Shown: one piece after another, positions 13,414 to 25,891 of the stretch
How positions within the stretch are numbered: position 1 is the first letter of the stretch
How the letters are laid out: the number at the start of each line of letters is the position of its first letter
From: Episyrphus balteatus
Taxonomy: Eukaryota; Arthropoda; Insecta; Diptera; Syrphidae
Length of the DNA: 64,000 nucleotides
Direction: 5' to 3'
Assembly: GCF_945859705.1 (NCBI RefSeq)
Contig: NC_079134.1
Span: forward strand, 18,269,545-18,333,544
The notes under the pieces: generated by a model
The model's database searches: none
Told to the model about the DNA's origin: nothing
What the model saw: the letters and a program-made list of their open reading frames with translations, nothing else
Program-made: the position numbers and the translations under genes

Positions 13414-14284
13414 AAGTGTGCATTTTTTAAGTAAAAAGTCCTCATTAAAAAGCCTTCATATTGTATGAGAACTCCAGGGAGTCAAAAGTGTGCCTTCATG
13501 GAGTAAAAAGTCCTCATTAAAAAGTCTTCATAATGTATGAGAACTTCAGGGAGTCAAAAGTGTGCCTTCATCGAGTAAAAAGTCCTTATTAAAAAGTCTT
13601 CATATTGTATGAGAACTTCAGGGAGTGAAAAGTGTGTCTTCATCGAGTAAAAAGTCCTCATTAAAAAGTCTTCATATTGTATGAGAACTTCAGGGAGTGA
13701 AAAGTGTGTCTTCATCGAGTAAAAACTCCTCATTAAAAAGCCTTTATATTGTATGAGGACTTCAGGGAGTCGAAAGTGTGCCTTCATGGAGTAAAAAGTC
13801 CTCATTAAAAAGTCTTCATATTGTATGAGAACTTCAGAGAGTGAAAAGTGTGCATTTTTGAACTAAAAAGTCCTCATTAAAAAGTCTTCATATTGTATGA
13901 GAACTTCAGGGAGTCAAAAGTGTGCCTTCATGGAGAAAAAAGTCCTCATTAAAAAGTCTTCATATTGTATGAGAACTTCAGGGAGTCAAAAGTGTGCCTT
14001 CATCGAGTAAAAAGTCCTTATTAAAAAGTCTTCATATTGTATGAGAACTTCAGGGAGTGAAAAGTGTGTCTTCATCGAGTAAAAAGTCCTCATTAAAAAG
14101 TCTTCATATTGTATGAGAACTTCAGGGAGTCAAAAGTGTGCCTTCATCGAGTAAAAAGTCCTTATTAAAAAGACTTCATATTATATGAGAACTTCAGGGA
14201 GTGAAAAGTGTGTCTTCATCGAGTAAAAAGTCCTCATTAAAAAGTCTTCATATTGTATGAGAACTTCAGGGAGTCAAAAGTGTG
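13414..14284. repeat. Satellite higher-order block, copy B (about 870 bp)
   Basis: Second copy of the block at 11590-12460. The copies diverge after about 14284, where copy A runs into a truncated unit and copy B continues with a full 72-bp unit. An 83-aa minus frame is identical in both (11730-11981 and 13554-13805), showing how recent the duplication is. Confidence 0.85.
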
Positions 14285-14880
14285 CCTTCATCGAGTAAAA
14301 AGTCCTTATTAAAAAGTCTTCATATTGTATGAGAACTTCAGGGAGTCAAAAGTGTGCCTTCATCGAGAAAAAAGTCCTCATTAAAAAGTCTTCATATTGT
14401 ATGAGAACTTCAGGGAGTCAAAAGTGTGCCTTCATCGAGTAAAAAGTCCTTATTAAAAAGTCTTCATATTGTATGAGAACTTCAGGGAGTCAAAAGTGTG
14501 CCTTCATCGAGTAAAAAGTCCTTATTAAAAAGACTTCATATTATATGAGAACTTCAGGGAGTGAAAAGTGTGTCTTCATCGAGTAAAAAGTCCTCATTAA
14601 AAAGTCTTCATATTGTATGAGAACTTCAGGGAGTCAAAAGTGTGCCTTCATCGAGTAAAAAGTCCTTATTAAAAAGTCTTCATATTGTATGAGAACTTCA
14701 GGGAGTCAAAAGTGTGCCTTCATCGAGAAAAAAGTCCTCATTAAAAAGTCTTCATATTGTATGAGAACTTCAGGGAGTCAAAAGTGTGCCTTCATCGAGT
14801 AAAAAGTCCTTATTAAAAAGTCTTCATATTGTATGAGAACTTCAGGGAGTGAAAAGTGTGCCTTCATCGAGTAAAAAGTC
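14161..14880. repeat. Two tandem 360-bp (five-unit) higher-order repeats
   Basis: 14161-14520 and 14521-14880 match over 360 bp. I saw a single difference (CAAAAG to GAAAAG near 14851). Each copy begins at the AAAGACTTCATATTATATG variant unit. This looks like the most recent duplication in the array. Confidence 0.85.
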
Positions 14881-14986
14881 CTTATTAAAAAGTCTTCATA
14901 TTGTATGAGAACTTCAGGGAGTCAAAAGTGTGAATTCATGGAGTAAAAAGTCCTCATTATAAAGTCTTCATATTGTATGAGAACTT

Positions 14987-15610
14987 CAGAGAGTGAAAAG
15001 TGTGCATTTTTGAACTAAAAAGTCCTCATTAAAAAGTCTTCATATTGTATGAGAACTTCAGGGAGTCAAAAGTGTGCCTTCATGGAGAAAAAAGTCCTCA
15101 TTAAAAAGTCTTCATATTGTATGAGAACTTCAGGGAGTCAAAAGTGTGTCTTCATCGAGTAAAAAGTCCTTATTAAAAAGTCTTCATATTGTATGAGAAC
15201 TTCAGGGAGTCAAAAGTGTGCCTTCATCGAGAAAAAAGTCCTCATTAAAAAGTCTTCATATTGTATGAGAACTTCAGGGAGTCAAAAGTGTGCCTTCATC
15301 GAGTAAAAAGTCCTTATTAAAAAGTCTTCATATTGTATGAGAACTTCAGGGAGTCAAAAGTGTGCCTTCATCGAGTAAAAAGTCCTTATTAAAAAGACTT
15401 CATATTATATGAGAACTTCAGGGAGTGAAAAGTGTGTCTTCATCGAGTAAAAAGTCCTCATTAAAAAGTCTTCATATTGTATGAGAACTTCAGGGAGTCA
15501 AAAGTGTGCCTTCATGTCTTCATATTGTATGAGAACTTCAGGGAGTCAAAAGTGTGAATTCATGGAGTAAAAAGTCCTCATTATAAAGTCTTCATATTGT
15601 ATGAGAACTT
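14987..15610. repeat. 624-bp higher-order repeat, copy B
   Basis: Same length and variant order as 12563-13186, with very few base changes (for example TGTGTCTTCATC replacing TGTGCCTTCATC in one unit). Its presence 2.4 kb away shows repeated block-wise amplification. Confidence 0.85.
15469..15516. repeat. 48-bp truncated satellite unit (3 of 4)
   Basis: Same 24-bp deletion and junction, followed by the GAATTCATGG unit as in copies 1 and 2. Confidence 0.9.
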
Positions 15611-16092
15611 CAGAGAGTGAAAAGTGTGCATTTTTGAACTAAAAAGTCCTCATTAAAAAGTCTTCATATTGTATGAGAACTTCAGGGAGTCAAAAGTGTG
15701 CCTTCATGGAGAAAAAAGTCCTCATTAAAAAGTCTTCATATTGTATGAGAACTTCAGGGAGTCAAAAGTGTGCCTTCATCGAGTAAAAAGTCCTTATTAA
15801 AAAGTCTTCATATTGTATGAGAACTTCAGGGAGTGAAAAGTGTGTCTTCATCGAGTAAAAAGTCCTCATTAAAAAGTCTTCATATTGTATGAGAACTTCA
15901 GGGAGTCAAAAGTGTGCCTTCATGGAGAAAAAAGTCCTCATTAAAAAGTCTTCATATTGTATGAGAACCTCAGGGAGTCAAAAGTGTGCCTTCATCGAGT
16001 AAAAAGTCCTTATTAAAAAGTCTTCATATTGTATGAGAACTTCAGGGAGTGAAAAGTGTGTCTTCATCGAGTAAAAAGTCCTCATTAAAAAG

Positions 16093-16140
16093 TCTTCATA
16101 TTGTATGAGAACTTCAGGGAGTCAAAAGTGTGCCTTCATG
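16093..16140. repeat. 48-bp truncated satellite unit (4 of 4)
   Basis: Same junction, but followed by a TGTCTTCATCGAG unit rather than GAATTCATGG, so its right neighbour was exchanged after amplification. Confidence 0.85.
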
Positions 16141-17575
16141 TCTTCATATTGTATGAGAACTTCAGGGAGTGAAAAGTGTGTCTTCATCGAGTAAAAAGTC
16201 CTCATTAAAAAGTCTTCATATTGTATGAGAACTTCATCAAGTGAAAAGTGTGCCTTCATCGAGTAAAAAGTCCTCATTAAAAAGTCTTCAAATTGTATGA
16301 GACCTTCAGGGAGTCAAAAGTGTGCCTTCATGGAGAAAAAAGTCCTCATTAAAAAGTCTTCATATTGTATGAGAACTTCATCAAGTGAAAAGTGTGTCTT
16401 CATGGAGTAAAAAGTCCTCATTAAAAAGTCTTCAAATTGTATGAGACCTTCAGGGAGTCAAAAGTGTGCCTTCATTGAAAAAAAAGTCCTCATTAAAAAG
16501 TCTTCATATTGTATGAGAACTTCATCAAGTGAAAAGTGTGCCTTCATCGAGTAAAAAGTCTTCATTAAAAAGTCTTCATAATGTATGAGAACTTCAGAGA
16601 GTGAAAAGTGTGTCTTCATGGAGTAAAAGGTACTCATTAAAAAGTCTTCATAATGTATGAGACCTTCAGGGAGTCAAAAGTGTGCCTTCATTGAAAAAAA
16701 AAGTCCTCATTAAAAAGTCTTCATATTGTATGAGAACTTCATCAAGTGAAAAGTGTGCCTTCATCGAGTAAAAAGTCTTCATTAAAAAGTCTTCATAATG
16801 TATGAGAACTTCAGAGAGTGAAAAGTGTGCCTTCATGGAGTAAAAAGTCCTCATTAAAAAGTCTTCATATTGTATGAGAACTTCAGGAAGTGAAAAGTGT
16901 GCCTTCATCGAGTAAAAAGTCTTCATTAAAAAGTCTTCATAATGTATGAGAACTTCAGAGAGTGAAAAGTGTGTCTTCATGGGGTAAAAGGTACTCATTA
17001 AAAAGTCTTCATAATGTATGAGAACTTCAGAGAGTTAAAAGTGTGTCTTCATGGAGTAAAAAGTCCTCATTAAAAAGTCTTCATATTGTATGAGACCTTC
17101 AGGGAGTCAAAAGTGTGCCTTCATTGAAAAAAAAGTCCTCATTAAAAAGTCTTCATATTGTATGAGAACTTCAGGAAGTGAAAAGTGTGCCTTCATCGAG
17201 TAAAAAGTCTTCATTAAAAAGTCTTCATAATGTATGAGAACTTCAGAGAGTGAAAAGTGTGTCTTCATGGAGTAAAAGGTACTCATTAAAAAGTCTTCAT
17301 ATTGTATATGTACTTCAGAGAGTCAAAAGTGTGCCTTCATGGAGTAAAAAGTCCTCATTAAAAAGTCTACATATTGTATGAGACCTTCAGGGAGTCAAAA
17401 GTGTGCCTTCATTGAAAAAAAAGTCCTCATTAAAAAGTCTTCATATTGTATATGAACTTCAGGGAGTGAAAAGTGTGCCTTCATGGAGTAAAAAGAACTT
17501 CAGGGATTCAAAATTATGTCTTCTTTTAGTAAAATGTCCCCATTGTATAGTCTGCCTCTGCATATTGAATGATAA

Positions 17576-20209
17576 TTTCTAAAGTGCAAAGTTGTTGCAC
17601 CTGAAACCACTTCTCCTCACAAACCTTTAGTTATTTTTGTTAGTAGAATGATTCTTCCCCGACTCCTGTTTGTCGCTGTTGTAGTTTTATGATTTTATCT
17701 ATTCAACCCAAATACGTTTTCACAATAATCCAACTATGTTCTCATAACAATTTCATTTTTATTTTTAGTTTGTTCGCCTATATTTTTTTTAAGTATCCAT
17801 ATCCCCAACAAACCTTCTGTTAGGGCGTTTTTATTATCAAAGAATTGCCAAGTCAGCACCACACGAACGGAAGATATAAAAATCTTCAAATAAAAATACG
17901 AAAAAATTCATCTGACATTCTCAAGCCTATAATTCCAAAATTTTCTCAAAATACGGAAAAGGGGATTGTATAATTCTGTGCACGTCTGATATGTAATCGC
18001 GTAAAACGCGACGTAATTTAATCATTTTTCCCAAACATGTACCATCAGATAGACGTAAAGTCATTAAACATTTTACCTATACTCTCTACTCAACTCAATA
18101 TAATATAGGATATGATATGAGTGTAGAGCTAAAACCTATTCTCGTAGATTTTCCCCCTAAAAATGATTTTTATTTTACCCATTTTTTATTGGCAACTTAT
18201 TCGAATTGAATTTTTACTGAACGCCCATAGATGATATATAAATCATCTAAATTGAGAGCAAGAGTGTACGCCTAAATCGGCTAAGGGATCATATCCTTTT
18301 TTTTCCATTCATTCATTCAAACACACATGTATCGAGAGAAACATTTGACTGTGAGTTCCAGAGTTGCCGCAGTTTAAGCTTTTTGAGAGTTGCAAATAGA
18401 AAAAAGCATGCGAAAAAAATTCTAAACAAAATTTATGAGACTAAAGCAGCGGAAACAGAGTATTCTCAATTTAGGGGGAGGTTTTATGAAAAAAAAAAAA
18501 ATTCTAGAAAAAAAATCTTTTTTTTCAATGCCATTTCAGCAAACTAAAGTTCTTTCACATTTTATTACCAAACTCACAGGCCAATGCTGCTAAATCACCT
18601 ACAGAACGAGCCGAATCCCAAAAAATCCCTTACCGGGGAAGGGATAAAGTGGGTATTTTTCGCTTGTCGGACGTGCGGATGGAAAATCGTAAATCCATAA
18701 AAAGTAAATTTTATTGACACGCTTCCTGTGGTGACTTCATGCCAGTGCCATGTTTTCTTCGGTTTTTTTCGATTTTTTTTGGTTTTCTTGTGAGGATTTG
18801 GATGGATTTTCAAACAAGCGAATTTCGGGTTTATTTATGTATTTACTTTTGAACAAGGAATTATCATAATATGAATTTTTTATAAATCAGAAATGATTTA
18901 ATGCCCTATGTTGCCAATCAGAGAGGATAACTTTTTTTTTCTTAAGATTTTTGTTGGGTTTTTAAGGATTTTTTATATATTTTATTTTTATTTTTGTTCC
19001 TCTTTTTTTTTTTTTGCTTTCATTTGTGTGTAGTTCAGTTTTCGATAATCGCTTTTGAAGTTTTTTTTCTTTAGGTCAAAAAATTATGTTAATTTTGTGT
19101 GTGTAACTTTAGAGTTTTTTTTTTTTTTTTTTTTTGGTTTTAGATTTGAAGGTCATTTTATTCCATTCTTGGCCACATTAATCATTTTATATTAAAAATT
19201 TATATTTTGAAATGGTATTTTCGATTATATAAATAGGAAATATTATACTCTCAAAAGAATATTTAAATTTCTCTCAAGAGAGTTTTGTGTTAATCATTCT
19301 TTGGTAAAAGGTAAGGGCCAGTCACAGTCCCTTGAGCACACAAAGCTTATTATATAGAAATTATAATTAAAACAAAGACGAATAATAAAATAATTCTGAT
19401 GAATTTCGAATTAAAGCAAAAGTTGAATCGCAGAAGTTGTTTTTATTGAAAATTTTAGAGAATTGGAGTGATTTTCTAAGAAATTATTAAATATTCATTA
19501 TGTTCTTTTCAAGGATGCAAGGAAAGTATGTTTTTTATTATAACCTTGAAATAAAAAAAAAACACAACAAGAGATGAAATTTTGGGATTTATTTATAACA
19601 AATAAAGAACTGTTTTGTTACAATCGAAAGCATACAGACGTTTCCACAGGATTAAAACTTTTACAGGCATTTCAATCAAGTGCGATGTAATATCCTTTTT
19701 GTATTAATTTAGGTGTAACTTTAGATGGGAATATGCTAAGTTCTAATGAGGACCAGCTTGGTAATGCAAAGGAGAATTTTGATAAATGATAAGGTTTTTT
19801 GAAATACAAAGAGGAATTCAAATTCGAAGCTATCGCGGGTGCAACACGTTTACAAGGCAACCGAAAATAAGTAATGGTAGGGAATACACCAACAAAATAT
19901 TGTTTTCTTGTATACAAACAACTACCTTACATGTTTCACCATTATGTCTAACAAAAGTAAGTTTAACCTCAATCTATCGGTAATGGAAATTTTGAGCCTG
20001 TATTACCAGACATATTATTTGCATTCATACCGACTCTTATGCATCAAAGCCTTCCCAAGCGCAAATGTTTCTTTTAAATTTGTCATCATTTGTTCTTATT
20101 TTTATTACAAACAGGTATTTTACTTGTTATTATTACAAAAAAAAATCATGTGTGCAATTCACACGTGGTTGAAGTGAAACCTTAAAAATCATTTGAAAAA
20201 AATCGAAAA
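17576..20209. other. Unannotated stretch after the satellite
   Basis: No gene recognised. About 17.6-18.8 kb is less AT-rich and could be unique sequence. 18.9-19.2 kb has long T runs (about 21 T at 19115-19135). Short frames at 19672-20177 overlap on both strands and show no family signal. Confidence 0.45.
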
Positions 20210-20922
20210 TATATAACTTTTTTTTTATTCCATCACTTTTTTTATATGACAACCTACAATAAATTTTATACCATCTGAAAGCTTATTGTTTCCGTTAAAA
20301 ATATTTATATCGACCATGTGTGTACAACATCTACAAAAAGAGCTAGAATTTTTTTAACTCAATTAGTTTTCATAAAAAAAGCAAAACAATCAATCTCTTT
20401 TCTGTTCTAACGCCATTATATCAATTTTTTAAATGACAACCTATAATAAATTTTATATCATTATTATTTCACCTTTTATATGACACTTCAATCATATTTC
20501 TACCATGCCTACAACAAAATTAAGAATTTTTTAAAGCCAACCATGTCGAAATTTCAAACTGAGATTACGGTACTTCCTCTACTGCTGGCTGGTCATCGGC
20601 AACAAATCTTCACAGGTGTTTTGAGGTGTTTTTCAATTAAAGATTATGTAACTTGTAGAGCACGTACCATTATGTGTTATATATCAAATGAAAGGTAATA
20701 TTATCAGCATGCGTATTAAAGTTAAATAAATTTGTTATGTGCTCTAGATCAAAAGATATAACGTTTTTAGAAAAAGAACATCTTTTCACCGTTATCTCAG
20801 AATTTTGAATATGAAATTAATTGAAATTTTGCACAATTATAATTTATTTAATTACGTATCTACTGTATAAATTTTATTTTTTCAAATCACTACGATACTA
20901 AAGAAGTTTTCACTTCAAAAAT
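20210..20922 (-). mobile_element. Diverged inverted fragment of the Helitron family
   Basis: The reverse complement follows the Helitron units. It has the modules around AACAATAAGCTTTC and TTCTAGCTCTTTTTGTAGATG, the conserved block at about 20550-20790 (ACCTTTCATTTGATATATAAC, ACTGAGATTACGGTAC), and the phrase ATCACTACGATACTAAAGAAG at about 20886-20906, whose complement lies at about 50625-50645. The last match comes from near the 3' part of unit 1, so the fragment joins 5' and 3' parts of the element with the centre missing. This may be an internally deleted or ancestral short form. Confidence 0.7.
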
Positions 20923-21157
20923 TAACAAATATTGAAATTTAGAAATTATGCCAAAGATCGTCATTAGCGGAATGGCCCTCAAGCAAATTACAGCAACCTT
21001 TATAATAAAGACAGACAATTTTTCAAGTGCGAAAACTTTAGAGAAATAAGCGTTTTTTCTGCAGTTGCTAAAATCATCTTCTTTTTCCTTAAATTTTGCG
21101 TTAGTATGATTTCGATGTTAAGAGGATCATAAAACACTCCCTGTCTCATGTTCACAG

Positions 21158-22092
21158 TAGGGGCGCACACACCATTGGGTCAAGCGGGGCGATGCCCCGG
21201 GGCCCCCGACACCCCAGGGCCCTGCAGGGCCCCGTCTAGAGACAGTGCAGAGAAGGCAACTTATTATAAAAGTAACGAAGGGAAAAGATAAGATTTTTGA
21301 CGAATTAGTTCGGACACAAGAGAGACAAATTATATTCTTCAGTGTAATGCATGATGAATTCGTAGCCAGCTAGTTTCAAAGATGAACTACTTTGAATTAT
21401 GTGAATTTAAGATACGAAACCATAAAAAATTAACCTTTTTTCCACGTTAATTTTAAAATGTTCATCTTCAATGCAAAATCATTCCGAATAATAGATAAAC
21501 CAATGTGGTTTTCATTGATTTTACGTTGTTTTATGGTGGCTTTTCCCTCAGTGTACTATTTCATCTAAACAAAAAAATAGTAGGTACCTACCCCAGTGGC
21601 CCCAAAAAAATAAATAGATTTTTTGAAAGAAAAATTAGAATATATCGTGGGCACAACGCCAAAACCACGAATATGCAAAATTGTAAGAGAAAAACGGCTT
21701 CAAAGTTTTGGAAACTCATACAATCTTATGGAAGCTTGTGTAACGAAAATTTATAGTTTAGGCTTCAAGGCAACAGATAGAGGATAGGGGTCGAAGCAGT
21801 GAATAAAGTTACCGATAAAAAGGTAAATGACGCTTTAAAGTGAAAATGTCAAAAAATGCAAATTCGCGGTTTTGGCTTTGTACCGACGATATTATCTTAG
21901 GGCCCCAGAAAATGTTACTTGAAAAATCTTAGCGACCAATAAACGTTACATCAGGGGCCCCAAAAAAGAAGTAGGGCGTATACGTTCTTTTTTATTTATT
22001 CTTATTTTCTATATTAAAGAGGCCCCAAGTATCAAAGAATCCCGAAAATTTATTCTTGCCCCGGGGCCCCGGCAACTCAACATACGCCTCTG
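21158..22092. mobile_element. hAT-like non-autonomous DNA transposon, about 935 bp
   Basis: Flanked by the 8-bp direct repeat GTTCACAG (21150-21157 and 22093-22100). The ends are imperfect inverted repeats: TAGGGGCG at the left, CGCCTCTG (complement CAGAGGCG) at the right. GC-rich words follow inside each end (GGGGCGATGCCCCGGGGCCC and CCCCGGGGCCCCGG). An 8-bp duplication with CAGRGGCG-type ends is typical of hAT elements. The interior holds further GGCCCC words (21901, 21955, 22021) and a meaningless 83-aa frame. No transposase remains. Confidence 0.75.
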
Positions 22093-22095
22093 GTT

Positions 22096-22811
22096 CACAG
22101 TGGGTCAGATTTTAATTGTTGGCTCCAAAATTCATTACTTTATTTAAATAGTTTTTTTTTTGTAATAAACGTAAAACATATGTATATGAAAAAAAAAATA
22201 ATAAAAATAAAGCCTTTATTTAAGAAAAATGAATGGTTTTTCAATCGATGCATAGAGTGAATTATTCCCGTAGTGGGATTTTGAGAAGTCAAAATCGTAT
22301 ATTTTTAACCTTGAATGAATCTCTAACATCTACCTAAAAAAAAATAATAGTGAAAAAAATGAAGTTTTTTTGAGAAAAATCTGTTTTGAACTCAAATGCA
22401 AAAAGTGCAATAGTACATTTCAGTTGAGTTTCATGAAAAATTTCATAACACAACTCAAAGTCAAAAGATTACCTAATTTAAAAACAGCTTTCCGAAAGTC
22501 TTAAATTTTGTAATATTGAACAAAATAAAAAAAAGGATCACAATTGTAATAAAAATTGTCCTCTTCTCAAGCTCCTATAAAAAACTAATTTTTTAACTAA
22601 TTTTGTTGTTTTTCTTACACCAAAATTCTTAAAATTTTACAACAAATTTTGTTTTTTATTTTAAAAATAAGGAAACTTTGTATCAGGCGAGTTCTTGTAA
22701 TAATTTTAAAAATTTTATAATATAATTTTATAATAAGTAAGTTAGTTTTCGATTTGAAGCACACGCGAAATATGAATATCGCAATGATTTTAAAAAAGTT
22801 GACCCACTATG
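22096..22811. mobile_element. Possible MITE with about 18-bp TIRs, left end hit by the hAT element
   Basis: The left sequence CACAGTGGGTCAGATTTT (22096-22113) and the complement of the right sequence, CATAGTGGGTCAACTTTT (22794-22811), match at 15 of 18 positions. The first five bases of the left end belong to the target duplication of the hAT element, which would have inserted into this older element. The interior is AT-rich and non-coding. I see no clear target duplication of its own, so this is tentative. Confidence 0.4.
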
Positions 22812-25800
22812 CGTCGAGCTTGCGACTTAAAAATGTTTCAAGTTTAAAGGTAAATATTTTTTGCTCTTTATTTTTCATATCATCTTTCAACTATATATGA
22901 AGGACATAAATCGATTAGAAAAATTGAGGGAAGAAATGGGGAGAAGTGCGAGCAGGGGTAATATGCCAATTTGTATTTCGTAAAACACAATAAAAAAATC
23001 CATTTCACAATTTCTTTGAGTTCAAAACCTAATTTGACTGTACTAAAAGAAGCAAAATTGTTCGTTGGGCGGTGAGTAGGCAATCCTTATTTCCTTGAAG
23101 TATTCTTCAAGTTGGCTAGTGATGAAGATCTGTTGGCACGAGTCACTGTCACTGGTTAGGGGTAGCCTTTAGGGTCGTTGAAGATGTTAGTGTAATATTA
23201 GGTGATCAAATATGCGGACGTGTTTTCGAGTAATTTTCTTATATCGTATATTCCTTAGGCAGAGCTTGAGTTTCATCTCATATTATTTGACAACCAGAAG
23301 AAAACCCACCGTTTGGTCCCAAAGACTGAAACCAATTATTGTTCCAATACATAACAATAGCAATCCCCATTGGCTTTAAATCTTATCACTTAAAATTGTA
23401 CCACAAAACTCTGAACATTTGTATCACAAAGATTACACATAGACACATCCTCAAATAAAGAATGGGTCATTGATCTCTTATTATCGTTTTCAGAATCACT
23501 TGTGAGTTAAAAAAGTTGTATAATTATCTTCCAACAAAAATGTGACAGTTAAACTATTTTATGATTTTTTTCCTATTTAAAGTGCGTTTAAACATAAAAA
23601 GATCAAGAACCTTAAAAAGGCAATTTTTTGAATTGATGGACCAAAATTCACTATTCTTCCTGTTTTGTATTAAGTTAATTTTAAGTACTTACTTTTTAAC
23701 ATTTAATGAACATTCGACCTTTTTTTAAATTCGTTTTATAGGTTAAAATTAAAATCAAGATTATGAAAACCACATTGTTCATTAAACATTGAATAAAGTG
23801 AACCACAAAATTGTAAAAAAACCTAAGGGTTCTTAATAATAAAATAAGAACAACACAGACAACATGGAGCACAGACCTAAACACTCAATATCTGAGTACT
23901 GAAACCCCACAATGAAACACAAAACTTGTATACTTTAAAAACTTTTTCATTTCATTTAAAGTTAAGAAGAGTATTAAATTCCGTTTCATTAATATCAACC
24001 ACCCTCGGAAATCTAACACTCTTTAAAGTAAGACAAACAGAAATATAGTTCATCATCATTAATCTTAATCAAAACAGTAAGGAAGTACCAGAACTTTAAA
24101 TGCCAACCAAAGCTTCCCTTGAATCACTTAAATCCCTCATTTCAAAAATCTTTTTTCAAAAAAATTAAAAAAAAAAAAATGAGATAAAAATCCTCAACAA
24201 CAACAACAAAAAACATCATAAAGTGTACATCATATTTCACAAAAGCTGCGCATCCACAAAGTGTCAAGAGCCCAACATCATCCATAAAGTATCGATAGAA
24301 AATGCCATCGTTTTCTCTCTACAAGATAGCTCTGCAGATTTAGTAGAACGAGTGGGTTTGGTTTGGTTTGCAAAAGAGTGTGTAAAGTGTAGTTGGAGAA
24401 AGGAATATTTAATACGACGAGAGTATATCTCATGGTACGTAACATATAGAAGGAAAAATCGACACATGACTTCATTTTTGTGGGTCAATTATGTCACACT
24501 TAAGTTGAACCTTAGAGCTAGCAGGAGTATGAATCGACCCATATATACACTTCACAGTCTCTTTTCTATGCCTCAAGTTGTTCTCCAGAGCAAAAACTAG
24601 TGCAAAACTTTGCTTATACTCGTACTTTTTCTTATAAACCTAGCTATAGCTTTATTCTATGTTTTCTGTATAAGAGTGTGTATGTGTGTATGATTGTGAC
24701 ACTTGAAAATTAGGTTGCCGGTTCTACAACATCAAGGCATAAGGCAGGCTAGCTTATAAGTATAAGGTCGGGTGAGAAAGAAGGTTGAAATGGGTAAGAG
24801 GTGAGGTTGGAGCAGCAGTTGTTAACAATTGTTGGTAAAAAGCAAATCCCCTAAGCTGCTTATAGGTGACGAACAATCTATAACTTAGTCTCCGAGGGAA
24901 GGGAAGAAGTCGATATTATAGAGATGTGGGTGGGTTGTAGTACATAGTGATGATGGTAATGGTGGACATTTTTATGTCATAATTGTGTGTGAATGTTTTG
25001 CACTGACATTCACCTTGGTGCGACATTAAGTGAACCTACTTTAAAAAAAGATGCCACTTCTTGGGTACTTTATTCTATGATGAGAGAGAGACCAAGCTGC
25101 TTGGGTACGGGTATATAAAGATTTGCTTGCTCATTTTTTGTTTTCATTCGAAATTTTTCAGCTTTATTTCTTAAAAAAAAAAAAAAGTTGAAAGAAACTT
25201 TTGCAAGTAGGACATATTTGCTTGATTTTTTATTCCTTTTGACATTTTTTTTTTCTTAATAAGGACAGCATTTACATACATAAAGAGTAGATTTTTCGTT
25301 TTTAAAATTTTTGAAGAAGTTTTTATGTTTTTTTTTTTTTTGAGGCATGGGTCATTAGATTAGAAATAAGCCTAGTTACCGTTATTTAAGAATTGCGTTT
25401 TCAAAACATAAATTTTTTGTCGTTAATAAATGCATATCTTTGCATATAGGTACTGTATTCAAAATCATAAGAATTAGACTTTTGAAATTTTAACGGTCAA
25501 GTATACATCGCAGTTTCATTAAAACTCTTCAGGAAGCGAGATTAGCAAACAGGGAAATGAACTTAAACACAATTAGCACAACCTATTGCCTAGAAAAGCA
25601 TCTTTTAATGTAATCAGTTTATCCTCCTCAAGTTTTTTAAAGTTACGAAATGTCATAACGACACACTGACGGAAATGAACAAGTAATTATTGTATTAAAA
25701 GTGCTAGACTCAAGATCTTTACATTATAATTCACATCCAATTGCTGTTAAAAGTTTATCTAAGCAGAGAAATAATGAATACTTTCATTTGATCACGTATC

Positions 25801-25891
25801 AAAACTACAAAAAGTCAAAATAAAATACAAAATAAAAATCTTAAGAAAAGAAAAGAACGACAATGAGAAGAATTTGGAAAATTAATATTAA
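22812..25891. other. Unannotated stretch, partly less AT-rich
   Basis: No gene recognised. About 24200-25100 is less AT-rich and contains open frames on both strands (125 aa plus at 24223-24600, 74 aa minus at 24264-24488), neither with a recognisable domain. It is probably unique non-coding DNA, perhaps regulatory. Confidence 0.4.

Larger units (their letters stand above)
11104..17575. repeat. 72-bp satellite DNA array, about 6.4 kb (about 89 units)
   Basis: One head-to-tail array with a 72-bp unit. For example the phrase TCTTCATATTGTATGAGAAC recurs at 12061, 12133 and 12205. Each unit carries the related words AAAAAGTCCTCATT and AAAAAGTCTTCAT side by side, then TTCAGGGAGT and AAAAGTGTG. 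Units are highly uniform in the centre (about 11.6-16.1 kb) and increasingly diverged at both edges (11104-11230 and 16200-17575), as expected when unequal exchange homogenises the middle. Because 72 is divisible by 3, minus-strand frames of 83-134 aa with a 24-residue period appear. They are by-products, not genes. Variant units form higher-order blocks. The satellite could be pericentromeric or a local expansion; the sequence does not say. Confidence 0.97.

Noticed and set aside
11104..17575. CRISPR-like array
   Set aside because: Units are contiguous with no unique spacers, and the DNA is clearly eukaryotic; this is satellite DNA.
24223..24600. 125-aa open frame in a less AT-rich patch
   Set aside because: Frames on the opposite strand are equally open, and no motif or family is recognisable.
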